Of a stretch of 64,000 nt of DNA, positions 50,285 through 61,675 are shown in pieces. Where the stretch lies: NCBI RefSeq assembly GCF_029504695.1, contig NZ_JAQFIN010000005.1, positions 1-64,000 on the forward strand, given 5' to 3'. The position numbers and the translations under genes are program-made. Below the pieces are notes generated by a model. That model did not search any database. It worked only from the letters and a program-made list of their open reading frames with translations, and was not told the DNA's origin. The first letter of the stretch is position 1, and the number at the start of each line of letters is the position of its first letter. Source of the stretch: Parabacteroides sp. PF5-6 (GTDB lineage: Bacteria > Bacteroidota > Bacteroidia > Bacteroidales > Tannerellaceae).

Positions 50285-50761
50285 ATGAGAAAAGCAAAAC
50301 CAAAGAAAAGACAGATCCTTCCGGATCCGGTCTTCGGTGATGTAAAGGTTACACGTTTCGTGAACCATTTGATGTATGATGGCAAGAAGAGTATTGCCTT
50401 CACGATCTTTTATTCCGCTCTGGAAACTGTAAAGGCAAAACTGCCTAACGAAGAGAAATCCCCGCTCGAGATTTGGAAAGCCGCACTCGATAATATCACT
50501 CCGCAGGTCGAAGTGAAATCCCGTCGTGTAGGTGGAGCTACCTTCCAGGTACCTACTGAGATCCGTCCGGATCGCAAAGAGTCCGTATCCATGAAAAATA
50601 TGATCCTTTATTCGCGTAAGCGCGGAGGTAAGACCATGGCTGATAAGTTGGCTGCGGAAATTGTTGATGCATTTAATAACCAAGGAGGTGCATTCAAACG
50701 CAAAGAAGATATGCACCGCATGGCGGAAGCTAACCGTGCATTCGCTCACTTCAGATTTTAA
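50285..50761 (+). CDS. rpsG: 30S ribosomal protein S7
   Basis: 158 residues starting [33 protein letters not shown] and the C-terminal [16 protein letters not shown] are conserved; it organises the 3' domain of 16S rRNA. It is separated from rpsL by 140 bp with no strong terminator, so co-transcription is likely. Confidence 0.97.
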   Translation: MRKAKPKKRQILPDPVFGDVKVTRFVNHLMYDGKKSIAFTIFYSALETVKAKLPNEEKSPLEIWKAALDNITPQVEVKSRRVGGATFQVPTEIRPDRKESVSMKNMILYSRKRGGKTMADKLAAEIVDAFNNQGGAFKRKEDMHRMAEANRAFAHFRF

Positions 50762-50795
50762 TCTTTAAGGCAAATTAATAGGAAAATAGTAAACG

Positions 50796-52925
50796 ATGGC
50801 AAGTAAAGCTGATGAACAATTAAAGTATACCCGGAACATTGGGATCATGGCTCACATCGACGCGGGAAAGACGACGACTTCAGAGCGTATTCTTTTCTAT
50901 ACCGGTCTGACACATAAGATCGGTGAAACGCACGATGGTACAGCAACCATGGACTGGATGGCACAGGAGCAAGAACGTGGGATCACGATCACTTCTGCCG
51001 CTACCACCACGTTCTGGAATTACACAGACGATAAGTATAAAATCAATTTGATTGACACCCCGGGACACGTGGACTTCACCGTAGAGGTGGAACGTTCACT
51101 GCGTGTACTGGATGGTGCGGTCGCCGCATTCTGTGCCGTGGGTGGTGTTGAGCCCCAATCGGAAACGGTATGGCGTCAGGCCGATAAATACAACGTACCA
51201 AGAATTGGCTATGTAAATAAAATGGACCGTTCGGGCGCGAACTTCTTTGAAGTAGTGCGTCAGGTGAAAGATGTTTTAGGTGCAAGCCCCTGTCCGATCC
51301 AGATCCCTATCGGGGCGGAAGAAAAGTTTCAGGGCGTTGTCGACCTGGTAAATATGAAAGCGCTTTACTGGCACGACGAAACCATGGGTGCGGAGTATTC
51401 CGTAGAAGATGTTCCTGCCGACCTGTTGGCAGAAGCTGAAGAATGGCGCGACAAGATGCTCGAAGTACTGGCTGAATGCGATGATACGCTGATGGAAAAG
51501 TATTTCGACGATCCTTCTACGATCACCGTAGAAGAAATTATGGCCGCGATCCGCAAAGGAACACTGGCGATGCAGATCAATCCGTTGATCTGTGGATCAT
51601 CCTTTAAGAACAAAGGCGTTCAACCGCTGTTGGATGCTGTTTGTGCTTATCTGCCCAGCCCGGCCGACGTAGACGTTATCGAAGGAACCGATCCGAACGA
51701 CTCGGAAAAGGTAATCACGCGTAAACCGATCTACGAAGAACCCCTGACCGCGTTAGCGTTTAAGATCGCAACCGACCCGTATGTAGGCCGCTTGTGCTTC
51801 TTCCGCGTATATGCCGGAAAGCTCGACGCCGGTTCTTATATCTACAACAGCCGTACCGGCAAGAAAGAACGTATCTCCCGCTTGTTCCAGATGCACTCCA
51901 ACAAACAGAATCCGATGGAAACGATCGGTTGTGGTGACATCGGCGCAGGAGTAGGTTTCAAAGATATCCGTACAGGTGATACCCTGTGTGATGAAAATCA
52001 CCCGATCACCCTGGAATCCATGGAATTCCCCGAACCGGTTATCGGTATCGCTGTAGAGCCTAAGACGCAGAAAGACTTAGATCGTCTGGGTATGGGCTTG
52101 GCGAAACTGGCTGAAGAAGATCCCACGTTCCGTGTACAAACAAACGAAGATACAGGCCAGACTGTCATTAGTGGTATGGGTGAGCTTCACCTGGATATCA
52201 TTATCGACCGTCTGAAACGTGAATTCAAAGTAGAATGTAACCAAGGACGTCCTCAGGTAACTTATAAAGAAGCGATCTCAGAAGCAGTCGAACTGCGCGA
52301 AGTGTACAAGAAACAATCCGGAGGTCGTGGTAAGTTTGCCGATATCATCGTTCGCGTTGAGCCGGCAGATGCTGACTTCGAAGGCACACTGCAGTTTGTT
52401 GATGTGGTGAAGGGTGGTAATATTCCGAAAGAATTTATCCCTTCCGTACAGAAAGGTTTCGAGAAAGCCATGAAGAACGGTGTATTGGCCGGTTATCCAT
52501 TGGATCAACTGAAGGTGACACTGATCGATGGATCTTTCCACTCGGTCGACTCCGACCAGTTGTCGTTCGAGATCGCTGCGATCCAGGCCTTCAAAGAAGC
52601 GGCCGCTAAGGCAGGTCCTGTCTTACTGGAGCCGATCATGAAGATGGAAGTCGTTACGCCGGAAGAAAGCATGGGTGATGTGATTGGCGACTTGAACAAA
52701 CGTCGCGGACAAGTAGAAGGTATGGAATCAAGCCGTACCGGTGCCCGTATCGTAAAAGCGAAAGTGCCACTGTCGGAAACATTCGGTTATGTAACCGCTT
52801 TGCGTACGATCACATCCGGACGTGCCACCTCTTCTATGCATTTCTCTCACTACATGCCGGTATCTTCAGCGATCGCTCGCGAAGTACTCAAAGAAGTGCA
52901 GGGACGCGTAGACCTGATAAAATAA
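50796..52925 (+). CDS. fusA: elongation factor G
   Basis: 709 residues. The GTPase domain has [51 protein letters not shown] and NKMDRSGA. Domain IV carries [15 protein letters not shown], and domain V follows ([27 protein letters not shown]). It drives translocation. This is the copy in the ribosomal-protein operon; Bacteroides also carry other EF-G paralogues. It is followed by a 7-bp array at 52963-52990 and rpsJ. Confidence 0.97.
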   Translation: MASKADEQLKYTRNIGIMAHIDAGKTTTSERILFYTGLTHKIGETHDGTATMDWMAQEQERGITITSAATTTFWNYTDDKYKINLIDTPGHVDFTVEVERSLRVLDGAVAAFCAVGGVEPQSETVWRQADKYNVPRIGYVNKMDRSGANFFEVVRQVKDVLGASPCPIQIPIGAEEKFQGVVDLVNMKALYWHDETMGAEYSVEDVPADLLAEAEEWRDKMLEVLAECDDTLMEKYFDDPSTITVEEIMAAIRKGTLAMQINPLICGSSFKNKGVQPLLDAVCAYLPSPADVDVIEGTDPNDSEKVITRKPIYEEPLTALAFKIATDPYVGRLCFFRVYAGKLDAGSYIYNSRTGKKERISRLFQMHSNKQNPMETIGCGDIGAGVGFKDIRTGDTLCDENHPITLESMEFPEPVIGIAVEPKTQKDLDRLGMGLAKLAEEDPTFRVQTNEDTGQTVISGMGELHLDIIIDRLKREFKVECNQGRPQVTYKEAISEAVELREVYKKQSGGRGKFADIIVRVEPADADFEGTLQFVDVVKGGNIPKEFIPSVQKGFEKAMKNGVLAGYPLDQLKVTLIDGSFHSVDSDQLSFEIAAIQAFKEAAAKAGPVLLEPIMKMEVVTPEESMGDVIGDLNKRRGQVEGMESSRTGARIVKAKVPLSETFGYVTALRTITSGRATSSMHFSHYMPVSSAIAREVLKEVQGRVDLIK

Positions 52926-52962
52926 AACTTAGAATGGGGGGAGGAAATGGCTCTTTCCCCCA

Positions 52963-52990
52963 TAATTAATAATTAATAATTAACAATTAG
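52963..52990. repeat. ATTAATA 7-bp array inside the ribosomal operon
   Basis: ATAATTAATAATTAATAATTAAC heptamers lie between fusA and rpsJ, the same class as at 289-332. No inverted partner is visible. It is one of few repeats found inside the ribosomal protein operon. Confidence 0.6.
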
Positions 52991-52994
52991 TTAA

Positions 52995-53300
52995 ATGAGC
53001 CAAAAAATCAGAATTAAACTGAAGTCTTACGACTACTCCCTGGTTGATAAATCAGCTGAGAAGATCGTGAAGACCGTAAAGGCGACAGGTGCAGTAGTCA
53101 GCGGGCCGATCCCTCTGCCGACACACAAGCGTATCTTTACCGTGAACCGTTCGACTTTCGTTAACAAGAAGTCACGTGAACAGTTCGAACTCTCTTCGTA
53201 TAAGAGATTGATTGATATTTACAGCTCGACTGCTAAAACGGTCGATGCATTGATGAAGCTGGAATTACCCAGTGGAGTAGAGGTTGAAATTAAAGTGTGA
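52995..53300 (+). CDS. rpsJ: 30S ribosomal protein S10
   Basis: 101 residues beginning [25 protein letters not shown]. The conserved [29 protein letters not shown] loop is present. It also acts in transcription antitermination with NusB in other bacteria. It starts the S10 segment. Confidence 0.97.
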   Translation: MSQKIRIKLKSYDYSLVDKSAEKIVKTVKATGAVVSGPIPLPTHKRIFTVNRSTFVNKKSREQFELSSYKRLIDIYSSTAKTVDALMKLELPSGVEVEIKV

Positions 53301-53322
53301 GATAATTAAATAATTAAGTGAA

Positions 53323-53940
53323 ATGCCAGGATTATTAGGAAAAAAAATCGGAATGACATCCGTTTTCAGTGCCGAGGGTAAAAACTTGCCATGCACTGTT
53401 ATCGAAGTAGGTCCTTGTGTCGTTACACAAATCAAAACGCTTGAGAATGATGGCTACCAGGCCGTGCAATTGGGTTTCGAAGACAAAAAAGAGAAACACA
53501 CACCACAACCTGAGATGGGTCACTTCAAGAAAGCGGGAGTAACGCCCAAGAGACACTTGGCCGAGTTCAAGAATTTTGAAACGGAGTACAAACTGGGTGA
53601 TGTAATCACAGTAGATTACCTGGAAGATGCCGGTTTCGTGGATGTCGTAGGTACATCCAAAGGTAAAGGGTTCCAAGGTGTTGTAAAACGCCATGGTTTC
53701 GGTGGGGTAGGACAAGCTACTCACGGTCAGCACAACCGTCTGCGTGCGCCCGGTGCTATCGGAGCCTGTTCGTATCCAGCCAAAGTATTCAAAGGAACAC
53801 GTATGGCCGGTCAAATGGGGAATGAACGCGTAACCGTTCAGAACCTGGAAGTGATAAAGGTAATTGCGGAACACAATCTTTTATTGGTTAAAGGATCTGT
53901 ACCGGGAGCAAAAGGTTCAATCTTATTAATTGAAAAGTAA
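53323..53940 (+). CDS. rplC: 50S ribosomal protein L3
   Basis: 205 residues with [15 protein letters not shown] and the central [31 protein letters not shown] extension reaching the peptidyl-transferase centre. Its stop overlaps the rplD start (ATGG at 53940). Confidence 0.97.
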   Translation: MPGLLGKKIGMTSVFSAEGKNLPCTVIEVGPCVVTQIKTLENDGYQAVQLGFEDKKEKHTPQPEMGHFKKAGVTPKRHLAEFKNFETEYKLGDVITVDYLEDAGFVDVVGTSKGKGFQGVVKRHGFGGVGQATHGQHNRLRAPGAIGACSYPAKVFKGTRMAGQMGNERVTVQNLEVIKVIAEHNLLLVKGSVPGAKGSILLIEK

Positions 53941-54569
53941 TGGAACTGAGTATATTGAATATTAAAGGTGAAGATACCGGGAGAAAGGTTACTTTGAATG
54001 ATGCGATTTTTTGCATTGAACCTAACGACCATGCGATCTATTTGGATGTAAAGCAGTATTTAGCAAACCAACGCCAAGGAACTCACAAATCGAAAGAAAG
54101 AAGTGAGATCGCCGGTAGTACGCGCAAACTGATCCGCCAGAAAGGTGGAGGCGGTGCTCGTCGCGGGGACATCAAATCTCCGGTATTGGTAGGTGGTGGA
54201 CGCGTTTTCGGACCGAAACCACGCGACTACAGCTTTAAGTTGAACAAAAAAGTAAAGGGTCTGGCCCGTAAGTCAGCTCTTGCTTATAAAGCTCAGGAAA
54301 ATGCTATCGTGGTAGTGGAAGACTTTGTCATGGAAACACCCAAGACAAAAGAAATCATCGCCATTGCTAAAGGACTGAACGTAGAAGGCAAGAAATTGCT
54401 GTTCGTTTTGCCTGAGAAGAATAATGCGATCTATTTGTCGGCACGCAACCTGCAGAAGACAAATGTTATTCAGGCTTGTGAGTTGAACACGTATGGTATT
54501 CTGAATGCCAACAACCTGGTGTTGACCGAAAGCTCACTGGCTATTATTGAGAAACTTTTTAATGCATAA
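53940..54569 (+). CDS. rplD: 50S ribosomal protein L4
   Basis: 209 residues. The extended loop [20 protein letters not shown] lines the exit tunnel. In Proteobacteria L4 autoregulates the S10 operon; the sequence here does not show whether the same happens. Confidence 0.97.
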   Translation: MELSILNIKGEDTGRKVTLNDAIFCIEPNDHAIYLDVKQYLANQRQGTHKSKERSEIAGSTRKLIRQKGGGGARRGDIKSPVLVGGGRVFGPKPRDYSFKLNKKVKGLARKSALAYKAQENAIVVVEDFVMETPKTKEIIAIAKGLNVEGKKLLFVLPEKNNAIYLSARNLQKTNVIQACELNTYGILNANNLVLTESSLAIIEKLFNA

Positions 54570-54582
54570 GGAGTAAAGAGAA

Positions 54583-54876
54583 ATGGGAATAATCATTAAA
54601 CCTATCGTAACAGAGAAACAAACAGCGATCACGGATAAATTTCCTAATCGTTATGGTTTTCGTGTCTCTCCGAATGCCAATAAGTTACAGATAAAGAAAG
54701 CTGTTGAAGACATGTATAATGTAACCGTTGTGGATGTAAACACAATGAATTATGCAGGCAAACTGAAAAGCCGTTACACCAAATCGGGTGTGATCAACGG
54801 TCGGATGCCGTCGTTCAAGAAAGCTGTTATCACGTTGAAAGAAGGAGACATAATTGATTTCTTTAGCAATATCTAA
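54583..54876 (+). CDS. rplW: 50S ribosomal protein L23
   Basis: 97 residues, with IIKPIVTEKQTAITDKFPNRYGFRV and the tunnel-exit docking region for trigger factor and SRP. Seven bases separate it from rplB. Confidence 0.97.
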   Translation: MGIIIKPIVTEKQTAITDKFPNRYGFRVSPNANKLQIKKAVEDMYNVTVVDVNTMNYAGKLKSRYTKSGVINGRMPSFKKAVITLKEGDIIDFFSNI

Positions 54877-54882
54877 AAAGAA

Positions 54883-55707
54883 ATGGGAATACGTAAATTA
54901 AAGCCCACGACACCGGGGCAGAGACACAAAGTTATTGGTGCATTTGACAAGATCACTGCAAGTACACCAGAGAAGTCTCTTGTAACAGGTAAGAAACGGA
55001 CAGGTGGCCGTAACAACACAGGTAAAATGACTATGCGTTATATCGGTGGTGGCCACAAACAACGTTACAGACTTATCGACTTCAAGAGAAATAAAGATGG
55101 CATTCCTGCAACAGTAAAGAGCATTGAGTACGATCCGAATCGTACGTCACGCATCGCTTTACTGTATTACGCCGACGGAGCAAAGAGCTATATCATCGCT
55201 CCCAACGGATTGGAAGTAGGCCAGACAGTGGTCTCAGGTAGCGACGCCGCTCCTGAAGTAGGGAACTGCTTGCCGATGGCAAACATCCCTGTGGGTACTA
55301 TTATTCACAATATCGAGCTTCGCCCGGGACAAGGTGCCAAGATGGTACGTTCGGCCGGTGCATTTGCTCAGCTGACTTCTAAAGAAGGCATGTATGCGAT
55401 TATTCGTATGCCTTCGGGTGAAACAAGAAAGATTCTTGCTGCTTGTAAAGCTACCATTGGTAGTGTAGGTAATTCAGACCATGGTCTTGAAAAATCAGGT
55501 AAAGCCGGTCGTTCACGCTGGTTGGGTCGTCGTCCTCGCGTTCGTGGGGTTGTGATGAACCCGGTTGATCACCCCATGGGTGGTGGTGAAGGACGTGCAT
55601 CGGGAGGACATCCTCGCTCACGCAAAGGCTTATATGCTAAGGGCTTGAAAACAAGAGCTCCTAAGAAGCATTCTTCCAAGTATATCATTGAAAGAAGAAA
55701 GAAATAA
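54883..55707 (+). CDS. rplB: 50S ribosomal protein L2
   Basis: 274 residues with the conserved [23 protein letters not shown]-terminus and C-terminal [22 protein letters not shown] near the peptidyl-transferase centre. Confidence 0.97.
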   Translation: MGIRKLKPTTPGQRHKVIGAFDKITASTPEKSLVTGKKRTGGRNNTGKMTMRYIGGGHKQRYRLIDFKRNKDGIPATVKSIEYDPNRTSRIALLYYADGAKSYIIAPNGLEVGQTVVSGSDAAPEVGNCLPMANIPVGTIIHNIELRPGQGAKMVRSAGAFAQLTSKEGMYAIIRMPSGETRKILAACKATIGSVGNSDHGLEKSGKAGRSRWLGRRPRVRGVVMNPVDHPMGGGEGRASGGHPRSRKGLYAKGLKTRAPKKHSSKYIIERRKK

Positions 55708-55727
55708 TCTGATTAATTAAAGAAACT

Positions 55728-55997
55728 ATGAGTCGTTCACTAAAAAAAGGCCCGTATATTAATGTAAAGCTTGAAAAGAAAGTTCTGGATATGAACGAAT
55801 CAGGCAAGAAGAATGTCATTAAGACATGGGCAAGAGCTTCAATGATTTCTCCTGACTTTGTCGGGCATACAATTGCAGTTCACAATGGTAATAAATTTAT
55901 TCCTGTTTTTGTCACTGAAAACATGGTAGGACATAAGTTAGGCGAATTCTCTCCGACACGTACGTTCCGCGGCCATGCCGGTAACAAGAAGAAATAA
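55728..55997 (+). CDS. rpsS: 30S ribosomal protein S19
   Basis: 89 residues: [19 protein letters not shown], ending [21 protein letters not shown]. It forms a complex with S13 at the head of the small subunit. Confidence 0.97.
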   Translation: MSRSLKKGPYINVKLEKKVLDMNESGKKNVIKTWARASMISPDFVGHTIAVHNGNKFIPVFVTENMVGHKLGEFSPTRTFRGHAGNKKK

Positions 55998-56031
55998 CAG
56001 GAACTCAGGAATCTAATAAAAAGAATAGAAA

Positions 56032-56442
56032 ATGGGTGCTAGAAAAAGAATATCAGCTGAAGCAAGAAAAGATGCTCGCAAGACCCAATACTTTGCAAAA
56101 CTACGGAATGTACCGACTTCTCCGCGTAAGATGCGTCTGGTTGTAGACATGGTACGTGGAATGGAAGTATTCCGTGCTTTGGGTGTTTTGAAGTTTTCCA
56201 ATAAAGAAGCTGCAGCAAGAGTAGAAAAGTTGCTTCGTTCGGCTATTTCCAACTGGGAACAGAAGAACGAACGTAAGGCAGAAGCCGGTGAGTTGTATAT
56301 CTCCGCCATTAGTGTGGATTGCGCTACAACTTTGAAGAGAATGCGTCCGGCTCCGCAGGGTAGAGGTTACCGGATTCGTAAACGTTCGAACCATGTAACA
56401 TTGTTTGTAGATACACTAAGTAACAACGATAGTCAAAATTAA
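56032..56442 (+). CDS. rplV: 50S ribosomal protein L22
   Basis: 136 residues, including [20 protein letters not shown] and the tunnel hairpin [25 protein letters not shown]. Spacing to rpsC is 5 bp. Confidence 0.97.
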   Translation: MGARKRISAEARKDARKTQYFAKLRNVPTSPRKMRLVVDMVRGMEVFRALGVLKFSNKEAAARVEKLLRSAISNWEQKNERKAEAGELYISAISVDCATTLKRMRPAPQGRGYRIRKRSNHVTLFVDTLSNNDSQN

Positions 56443-56447
56443 TTTAG

Positions 56448-57209
56448 ATGGGACAAAAAGTTAATCCAATTAGTAATCGTTTGGGTATCATCCGCGGATG
56501 GGACTCCAATTGGTATGGCGGCAAAAACTACGGTGACACCTTGTTGGAAGACAGCAAGATCCGTAAGTATCTGAACGCACGTCTGGCCAAAGCTAGTGTA
56601 TCTCGTATCATTATTGAACGTACGCTGAAATTGATCACAATTACAGTTTGCACATCGCGTCCGGGCATTATCATCGGAAAAGGTGGTCAGGAAGTGGATA
56701 AGTTGAAAGAAGAGTTGAAAAAGATTACCGACAAAGAAGTTCAAATCAACATCTTTGAGGTAAAAAGACCTGAATTAGACGCTGTCATTGTCGCAAACAA
56801 TATTGCTCGTCAGTTGGAAGGAAAAATTGCTTACCGTCGCGCTATCAAGATGGCTATCGCATCAACCATGAGAATGGGAGCCGAAGGTATTAAAATTCAA
56901 ATCTCTGGGCGTCTGAATGGAGCGGAAATGGCTCGTTCGGAAATGTATAAAGAAGGTCGTACTCCGTTACATACTTTCAGAGCTGATATCGATTATGCTC
57001 TGGCAGAAGCGTTGACAAAAGTGGGATTGTTGGGTGTTAAAGTTTGGATCTGCCGTGGGGAAGTGTATGGAAAACGCGACCTGGCTCCTAACTTCACACA
57101 ACAGAAAGATTCCGGCCGTGGCGGCAACACCGGTGGTGGCCGTGGCGACAGAAGAGAAAGAGGAGACAGAGGGGACAGAAACTTCAAGAAGAAGAGAGAG
57201 AATCGTTAA
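56448..57209 (+). CDS. rpsC: 30S ribosomal protein S3
   Basis: 253 residues. KH domain [19 protein letters not shown]-terminal domain [26 protein letters not shown]. Unlike many bacterial S3 proteins it carries a low-complexity arginine/glycine/aspartate tail from about 222 on ([20 protein letters not shown]), about 30 residues long. Confidence 0.97.
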   Translation: MGQKVNPISNRLGIIRGWDSNWYGGKNYGDTLLEDSKIRKYLNARLAKASVSRIIIERTLKLITITVCTSRPGIIIGKGGQEVDKLKEELKKITDKEVQINIFEVKRPELDAVIVANNIARQLEGKIAYRRAIKMAIASTMRMGAEGIKIQISGRLNGAEMARSEMYKEGRTPLHTFRADIDYALAEALTKVGLLGVKVWICRGEVYGKRDLAPNFTQQKDSGRGGNTGGGRGDRRERGDRGDRNFKKKRENR

Positions 57210-57228
57210 ACATTAGAACTTAAGAAAG

Positions 57229-57663
57229 ATGTTACAACCGAAAAGAACCAGATTCAGAAGAATGCAGAAAGGGCGCATGAAGGGCGAAGCTCAACGTGGC
57301 AACCAGATCGCATTCGGATCATTTGGAATAAAATCGTTAGAGAATAAATGGATTACCGGTCGTCAGATCGAAGCTGCCCGTATCGCTGTAACCCGTTACA
57401 TGCAACGTCAGGGACAAGTATGGGTACGTATCTTCCCGGATAAACCGATTACGAAGAAGCCCGCCGAAGTGCGTATGGGTAAAGGTAAAGGTAACCCCGA
57501 AGGGTTTGTGGCGCCTGTTACTCCGGGCCGTATCCTTTTCGAAATCGAAGGTGTTCCCTTTGATGTGGCCAAAGAAGCATTGCGCTTAGCCGCTCAGAAG
57601 CTTCCGGTAACGACCAAGTTTGTTGTGAGACGTGATTATGACATGAATAATCAAAATGCGTAA
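57229..57663 (+). CDS. rplP: 50S ribosomal protein L16
   Basis: 144 residues: [19 protein letters not shown], ending [14 protein letters not shown]. It sits near the A site. Five bases before rpmC. Confidence 0.97.
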   Translation: MLQPKRTRFRRMQKGRMKGEAQRGNQIAFGSFGIKSLENKWITGRQIEAARIAVTRYMQRQGQVWVRIFPDKPITKKPAEVRMGKGKGNPEGFVAPVTPGRILFEIEGVPFDVAKEALRLAAQKLPVTTKFVVRRDYDMNNQNA

Positions 57664-57668
57664 GGGTT

Positions 57669-57869
57669 ATGAAGATTGCAGAAATTAGAGAACTAAGTAC
57701 AAAAGAATTACTGGAAAGAGTAGAGGCTGAAGTAGCCGCTTACGACCTGAAAGTAATCGGCCACAGCATTTCGCCTGTGGACAACCCTGCACTGATCAAA
57801 GACCAACGCAGGACAATTGCGCGCATGAAAACAGAATTGCGTCAGAGAGAACTTAACAACAAAAAATGA
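57669..57869 (+). CDS. rpmC: 50S ribosomal protein L29
   Basis: 66 residues, two-helix hairpin ([27 protein letters not shown] and [18 protein letters not shown]). It overlaps the upstream in-frame start of rpsQ by 4 bases (ATGA). Confidence 0.96.
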   Translation: MKIAEIRELSTKELLERVEAEVAAYDLKVIGHSISPVDNPALIKDQRRTIARMKTELRQRELNNKK

Positions 57870-57874
57870 TCGGG

Positions 57875-58132
57875 ATGGAAACGAGAAATTTAAGAAAAGA
57901 AAGAATGGGCGTAGTGACCAGCAACAAGATGGATAAAAGCATCACGGTCGCTATTAAATGGAAGGAAAAACACCCCATTTATGGTAAGTTCGTGAATAAG
58001 ACGAAGAAATATCATGCGCATGATGAGAAGAACGATTGCAATATCGGCGATACCGTAAAGATTATGGAAACTCGTCCGTTGAGCAAGACAAAGAGATGGA
58101 GATTAGTAGAAATAATCGAAAGGGCTAAGTAA
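57875..58132 (+). CDS. rpsQ: 30S ribosomal protein S17
   Basis: 85 residues from [12 protein letters not shown]. An ATG at 57866 overlapping the L29 stop could also be used, adding three residues; homologues support 57875. OB-fold with [28 protein letters not shown]. Confidence 0.94.
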   Translation: METRNLRKERMGVVTSNKMDKSITVAIKWKEKHPIYGKFVNKTKKYHAHDEKNDCNIGDTVKIMETRPLSKTKRWRLVEIIERAK

Positions 58133-58133
58133 G

Positions 58134-58499
58134 ATGATACAGTCAGAATCAAGATTAGTAGTCGCTGATAACAGCGGTGCAAAAGAAGCTTTGTGTATCC
58201 GCGTATTAGGCGGTACCCGCAAGCGCTATGCAACGGTGGGTGATGTGATCGTTGTGGCGATCAAAAGTACAATCCCTGCCAGTGATGTAAAGAAAGGTGC
58301 GGTTTCAAAAGCGATCATCGTACGTACAAAGAAAGAGATCCGTCGTCAGGACGGTTCGTATATCCGTTTCGATGATAACGCCTGTGTATTGTTGAACGCA
58401 GCAGGCGATATCCGCGGCAGCCGTATCTTCGGTCCGGTAGCTCGTGAACTTCGTGCGACAAACATGAAAATCGTTTCACTTGCACCTGAAGTGCTTTAA
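58134..58499 (+). CDS. rplN: 50S ribosomal protein L14
   Basis: 121 residues with [22 protein letters not shown] and [24 protein letters not shown]-like core (here [10 protein letters not shown]). It forms the bridge to 16S rRNA near EF-G binding. Confidence 0.97.
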   Translation: MIQSESRLVVADNSGAKEALCIRVLGGTRKRYATVGDVIVVAIKSTIPASDVKKGAVSKAIIVRTKKEIRRQDGSYIRFDDNACVLLNAAGDIRGSRIFGPVARELRATNMKIVSLAPEVL

Positions 58500-58517
58500 T
58501 TCGTAAATCGTAAAGTA

Positions 58518-58838
58518 ATGAGTAAATTACATATCAAAAAAGGCGATATAGTATTTGTTAATACCGGCGAAGACAAAGGTAAAACAGGACGTGTCCTGCA
58601 GGTGCTCGTGAAAGACAGCCGTGCCATTGTGGAAGGTGTTAATATGGTATCCAAGCATACCAAGCCGAATGCAAAAAATCCTCAGGGAGGAGTAGAGAAG
58701 AAAGAAGCTCCCGTTCATATTTCGAACCTGAACGTATTGGATCCTAAATCAGGCAAGCCGACACGTATTGGTCGTAAACTGGACAGCAAGGGTAAGTTAG
58801 TACGTTACGCAAAAAAATCAGGGGAGGAAATTAAATAA
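58518..58838 (+). CDS. rplX: 50S ribosomal protein L24
   Basis: 106 residues: KOW motif [47 protein letters not shown]. Its stop overlaps the rplE start by one base (58838). Confidence 0.97.
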   Translation: MSKLHIKKGDIVFVNTGEDKGKTGRVLQVLVKDSRAIVEGVNMVSKHTKPNAKNPQGGVEKKEAPVHISNLNVLDPKSGKPTRIGRKLDSKGKLVRYAKKSGEEIK

Positions 58839-59395
58839 TGAGCAATACAGCCAATCTGAAGAAAGATTATCAGGAAAGAATCGTTCCTGCTTTGACCAAA
58901 GAGTTTGGATATAGTTCAGCTATGCAGGTTCCTGTACTGAAAAAGATCGTGATCAATCAAGGTCTGGGTATGGCAACGGCTGACAAGAAGATCATTGATG
59001 TAGCTATCACGGAGTTGACCAATATTACCGGTCAGAAAGCGGTGGCAACGATCTCTAAGAAAGACGTTTCAAACTTTAAGTTGCGTAAGAAAATGCCGAT
59101 CGGTGTGATGGTTACCCTGCGCCGCGAGCAAATGTATGAATTCCTGGAAAGACTCGTTCGCGTAGCTCTTCCCCGTATTCGTGACTTTAAAGGGATTGAA
59201 AGTAAACTGGACGGACGGGGTAATTACACCCTCGGAATCCAGGAACAGATCATCTTCCCTGAAATTAATATTGATAATATTACCAAAATATTAGGAATGA
59301 ATATTACCTTTGTCACCTCTGCGAAAACAGATGAAGAAGGCTATGCACTCCTGAGAGAATTTGGTTTGCCTTTCAAGAACATTAAAAGAGACTAA
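58838..59395 (+). CDS. rplE: 50S ribosomal protein L5
   Basis: 185 residues, [61 protein letters not shown]. It binds 5S rRNA. Confidence 0.97.
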   Translation: MSNTANLKKDYQERIVPALTKEFGYSSAMQVPVLKKIVINQGLGMATADKKIIDVAITELTNITGQKAVATISKKDVSNFKLRKKMPIGVMVTLRREQMYEFLERLVRVALPRIRDFKGIESKLDGRGNYTLGIQEQIIFPEINIDNITKILGMNITFVTSAKTDEEGYALLREFGLPFKNIKRD

Positions 59396-59404
59396 ACGAA
59401 GAAT

Positions 59405-59674
59405 ATGGCAAAAGAATCAATGAAAGCCCGCGAGGTGAAAAGAGCCAAGCTGGTTGCCAAATATGCTGAGAAAAGAGCAGCGCTGAAAGCCGAAGGCGAT
59501 TACGAAGCTTTGCAGGCACTGCCTAAGAACGCTTCGCCGGTACGGATGCACAACCGTTGCAAACTCACCGGCCGTCCGAAAGGATACATGCGTCAGTTCG
59601 GTATTTCACGTATTCAATTCCGTGAAATGGCATCCAACGGTTTGATCCCCGGCGTACGGAAAGCAAGCTGGTAA
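59405..59674 (+). CDS. rpsN: 30S ribosomal protein S14
   Basis: 89 residues of the zinc-free long type ([52 protein letters not shown]). It lacks the CxxC pair of the short form. It is followed by an unusual 131-bp gap before rpsH. Confidence 0.96.
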   Translation: MAKESMKAREVKRAKLVAKYAEKRAALKAEGDYEALQALPKNASPVRMHNRCKLTGRPKGYMRQFGISRIQFREMASNGLIPGVRKASW

Positions 59675-59805
59675 GAAGAGGCTATACCTCGGAAAGGGAA
59701 GAGCCTGTTCTCCGCTAAGGAGAGAGGCTGTTCCTCACACAACAAGAAAGATTGAGTTTTTAAATATTGTCCCGACAGCCGGGATCAATTTAATTAAAAT
59801 TATTT
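59675..59805. repeat. three-unit 23-bp array between rpsN and rpsH
   Basis: Units aligned on GAGGCTATACCTC, GAGCCTGTTCTCC and GAGGCTGTTCCTC place the shared T at 59683, 59706 and 59729, a 23-bp period. Each unit can pair on itself (GAGG/CCTC). Gaps elsewhere in this operon are mostly under 35 bp, so this 131-bp gap is exceptional. Confidence 0.7.
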
Positions 59806-60201
59806 ATGACAGATCCTATTGCAGATTATTTGACGCGGTTGCGCAACGCAATCAAAGCGGGCCACAGAGTAGTGGAAATCCCTGCGTCGAATGTGAAAAA
59901 AGAGATCACAAAGATCCTTTTTGACAAAGGCTACATCTTAAATTTTAAGTTTGTAGATGATGGTCCTCAAGGCAGTATCAAGATTGCCTTGAAGTATGAC
60001 TTAGTAAACAAAGTGAATGCTATCAAGAAACTTGAAAGAGTTTCGAAGCCCGGTTTACGTAAGTATACAGGTTACAAAGAGATGCCGCGCGTATTGAACG
60101 GCTTGGGTATTGCAGTTGTTTCTACTTCCAAAGGGGTGATGACCGACAAAGAAGCCCGCGATCTGAAGATCGGCGGTGAAGTATTATGTTACGTTTATTA
60201 A
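59806..60201 (+). CDS. rpsH: 30S ribosomal protein S8
   Basis: 131 residues, MTDPIADYLTRLRNAIKAGHRVVEIPAS; ending VSTSKGVMTDKEARDLKIGGEVLCYV. In Escherichia coli S8 regulates the spc operon by binding its mRNA near rplE; any similar control here is unproven. Confidence 0.97.
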   Translation: MTDPIADYLTRLRNAIKAGHRVVEIPASNVKKEITKILFDKGYILNFKFVDDGPQGSIKIALKYDLVNKVNAIKKLERVSKPGLRKYTGYKEMPRVLNGLGIAVVSTSKGVMTDKEARDLKIGGEVLCYVY

Positions 60202-60217
60202 TGAGGAGGGAAGAAGA

Positions 60218-60769
60218 ATGTCAAGAATAGGAAAATTACCCATCCAGGTACCCGCGGGAGTAACCGTGACGATTAAGGATAATGTAGTAACAGTGAAAGG
60301 GCCGAAAGGTGAACTCAAACAAGAGGTTAATCCTGAAATTGCTGTTAAGTTTGAAGACGGAACAATTGAAGTGTCCCGGCCGACCGACGAGCGCCAACAT
60401 CGCGCCTTGCACGGCCTGTATCGTTCGCTGATCAATAATATGGTCATCGGTGTGAGCGAAGGATACAAAAAAGAATTGGAACTGATCGGGGTTGGTTACC
60501 GTGTTTCCAATACCGGACAGTTATTGGATTTCTCTTTGGGCTTTACCCACAACATCTATATGATGCTGCCGCCGGAAATTAAGGTGGAAACGAAGATGGA
60601 GAGAAATAAAGCTCCGCTTATTATCCTTGAGTCGGCTGATAAACAATTAATCGGACAAGTTTGTGCAAAGATTCGTTCATTCCGTAAACCGGAACCGTAT
60701 AAAGGGAAAGGTATTAAATTCGTGGGTGAAGTACTTCGCAGAAAGTCTGGTAAATCAGCTGGTAAGTAA
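60218..60769 (+). CDS. rplF: 50S ribosomal protein L6
   Basis: 183 residues from MSRIGKLPIQVPAGVTVTI; the earlier frame start at 60176 lies inside rpsH. A GAGGAGGG ribosome binding site upstream supports this start. The C-terminal GQVCAKIRSFRKPEPYKGKGIKFVGEVLRRKSGK is conserved. Confidence 0.97.
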   Translation: MSRIGKLPIQVPAGVTVTIKDNVVTVKGPKGELKQEVNPEIAVKFEDGTIEVSRPTDERQHRALHGLYRSLINNMVIGVSEGYKKELELIGVGYRVSNTGQLLDFSLGFTHNIYMMLPPEIKVETKMERNKAPLIILESADKQLIGQVCAKIRSFRKPEPYKGKGIKFVGEVLRRKSGKSAGK

Positions 60770-60790
60770 TCGACGTAAACTGAAATTATC

Positions 60791-61135
60791 ATGACAACGA
60801 AAGTATTAAGAAGACTTAAAATAAAGAAAGGCATCCGTGGGAAAGTATCAGGAACTCCTGAACGTCCACGCCTTACTGTGTTTAGAAGCAACAAGCAGAT
60901 CTATGCACAGGTAATTGATGATACGACCGGCAAAACTTTGGCCGCAGCCTCTTCTCTGAAAATGGAAGACAAAGCTCCGAAGAAAGAAATCGCAGCCAAG
61001 GTAGGTGAACAAATCGCGAAGAATGCACAAGAAGCGGGTATTCAGACCGTAGTATTCGACCGTAACGGTTATCTGTATCATGGGAGAATTAAAGAATTAG
61101 CAGACGCAGCACGTAAAGGTGGCCTTAATTTTTAA
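60791..61135 (+). CDS. rplR: 50S ribosomal protein L18
   Basis: 114 residues with [24 protein letters not shown]-type core (here [22 protein letters not shown]) and GLNF at the end. It binds 5S rRNA. Confidence 0.97.
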   Translation: MTTKVLRRLKIKKGIRGKVSGTPERPRLTVFRSNKQIYAQVIDDTTGKTLAAASSLKMEDKAPKKEIAAKVGEQIAKNAQEAGIQTVVFDRNGYLYHGRIKELADAARKGGLNF

Positions 61136-61140
61136 AGAAG

Positions 61141-61659
61141 ATGGTAGGAACTAGTAATAGAGTTAAATCGACCAACGACTTAGAGTTGAAGGACAGATTG
61201 GTGGCAATCAACCGCGTTACAAAAGTAACCAAAGGGGGACGTACATTCAGTTTTGCTGCGATTGTCGTTGTAGGAAACGAAGACGGAATCATCGGTTGGG
61301 GCTTAGGCAAAGCCGGTGAAGTAACAACTGCCATTGCCAAAGGCGTGGAAGCTGCTAAGAAAAATTTGATCAAAGTGCCTATCCATAAAGGTACGATTCC
61401 TCACGAGCAAGTGGCAAAATTTGGTGGAGCTCAGGTATTCTTGAAACCTGCAACTGCCGGTACCGGGGTTAAAGCCGGGGGTGCTATGCGTGCCGTGTTG
61501 GAGAGTGTTGGTGTAACTGACGTTTTGGCAAAATCAAAAGGATCATCAAATCCTCATAACTTGGTGAAAGCTACGATTGAAGCATTAGCTGAGATGAGAA
61601 GTCCGTTTATGGTTGCCCAGAACAGAGGTATATCTGTAGAAAAAGTGTTCAAAGGTTAA
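61141..61659 (+). CDS. rpsE: 30S ribosomal protein S5
   Basis: 172 residues; [46 protein letters not shown] and C-terminal [32 protein letters not shown]. Wild type around the spectinomycin-contact loop. Confidence 0.97.
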   Translation: MVGTSNRVKSTNDLELKDRLVAINRVTKVTKGGRTFSFAAIVVVGNEDGIIGWGLGKAGEVTTAIAKGVEAAKKNLIKVPIHKGTIPHEQVAKFGGAQVFLKPATAGTGVKAGGAMRAVLESVGVTDVLAKSKGSSNPHNLVKATIEALAEMRSPFMVAQNRGISVEKVFKG

Positions 61660-61675
61660 TTAAGGGAGGATATTT

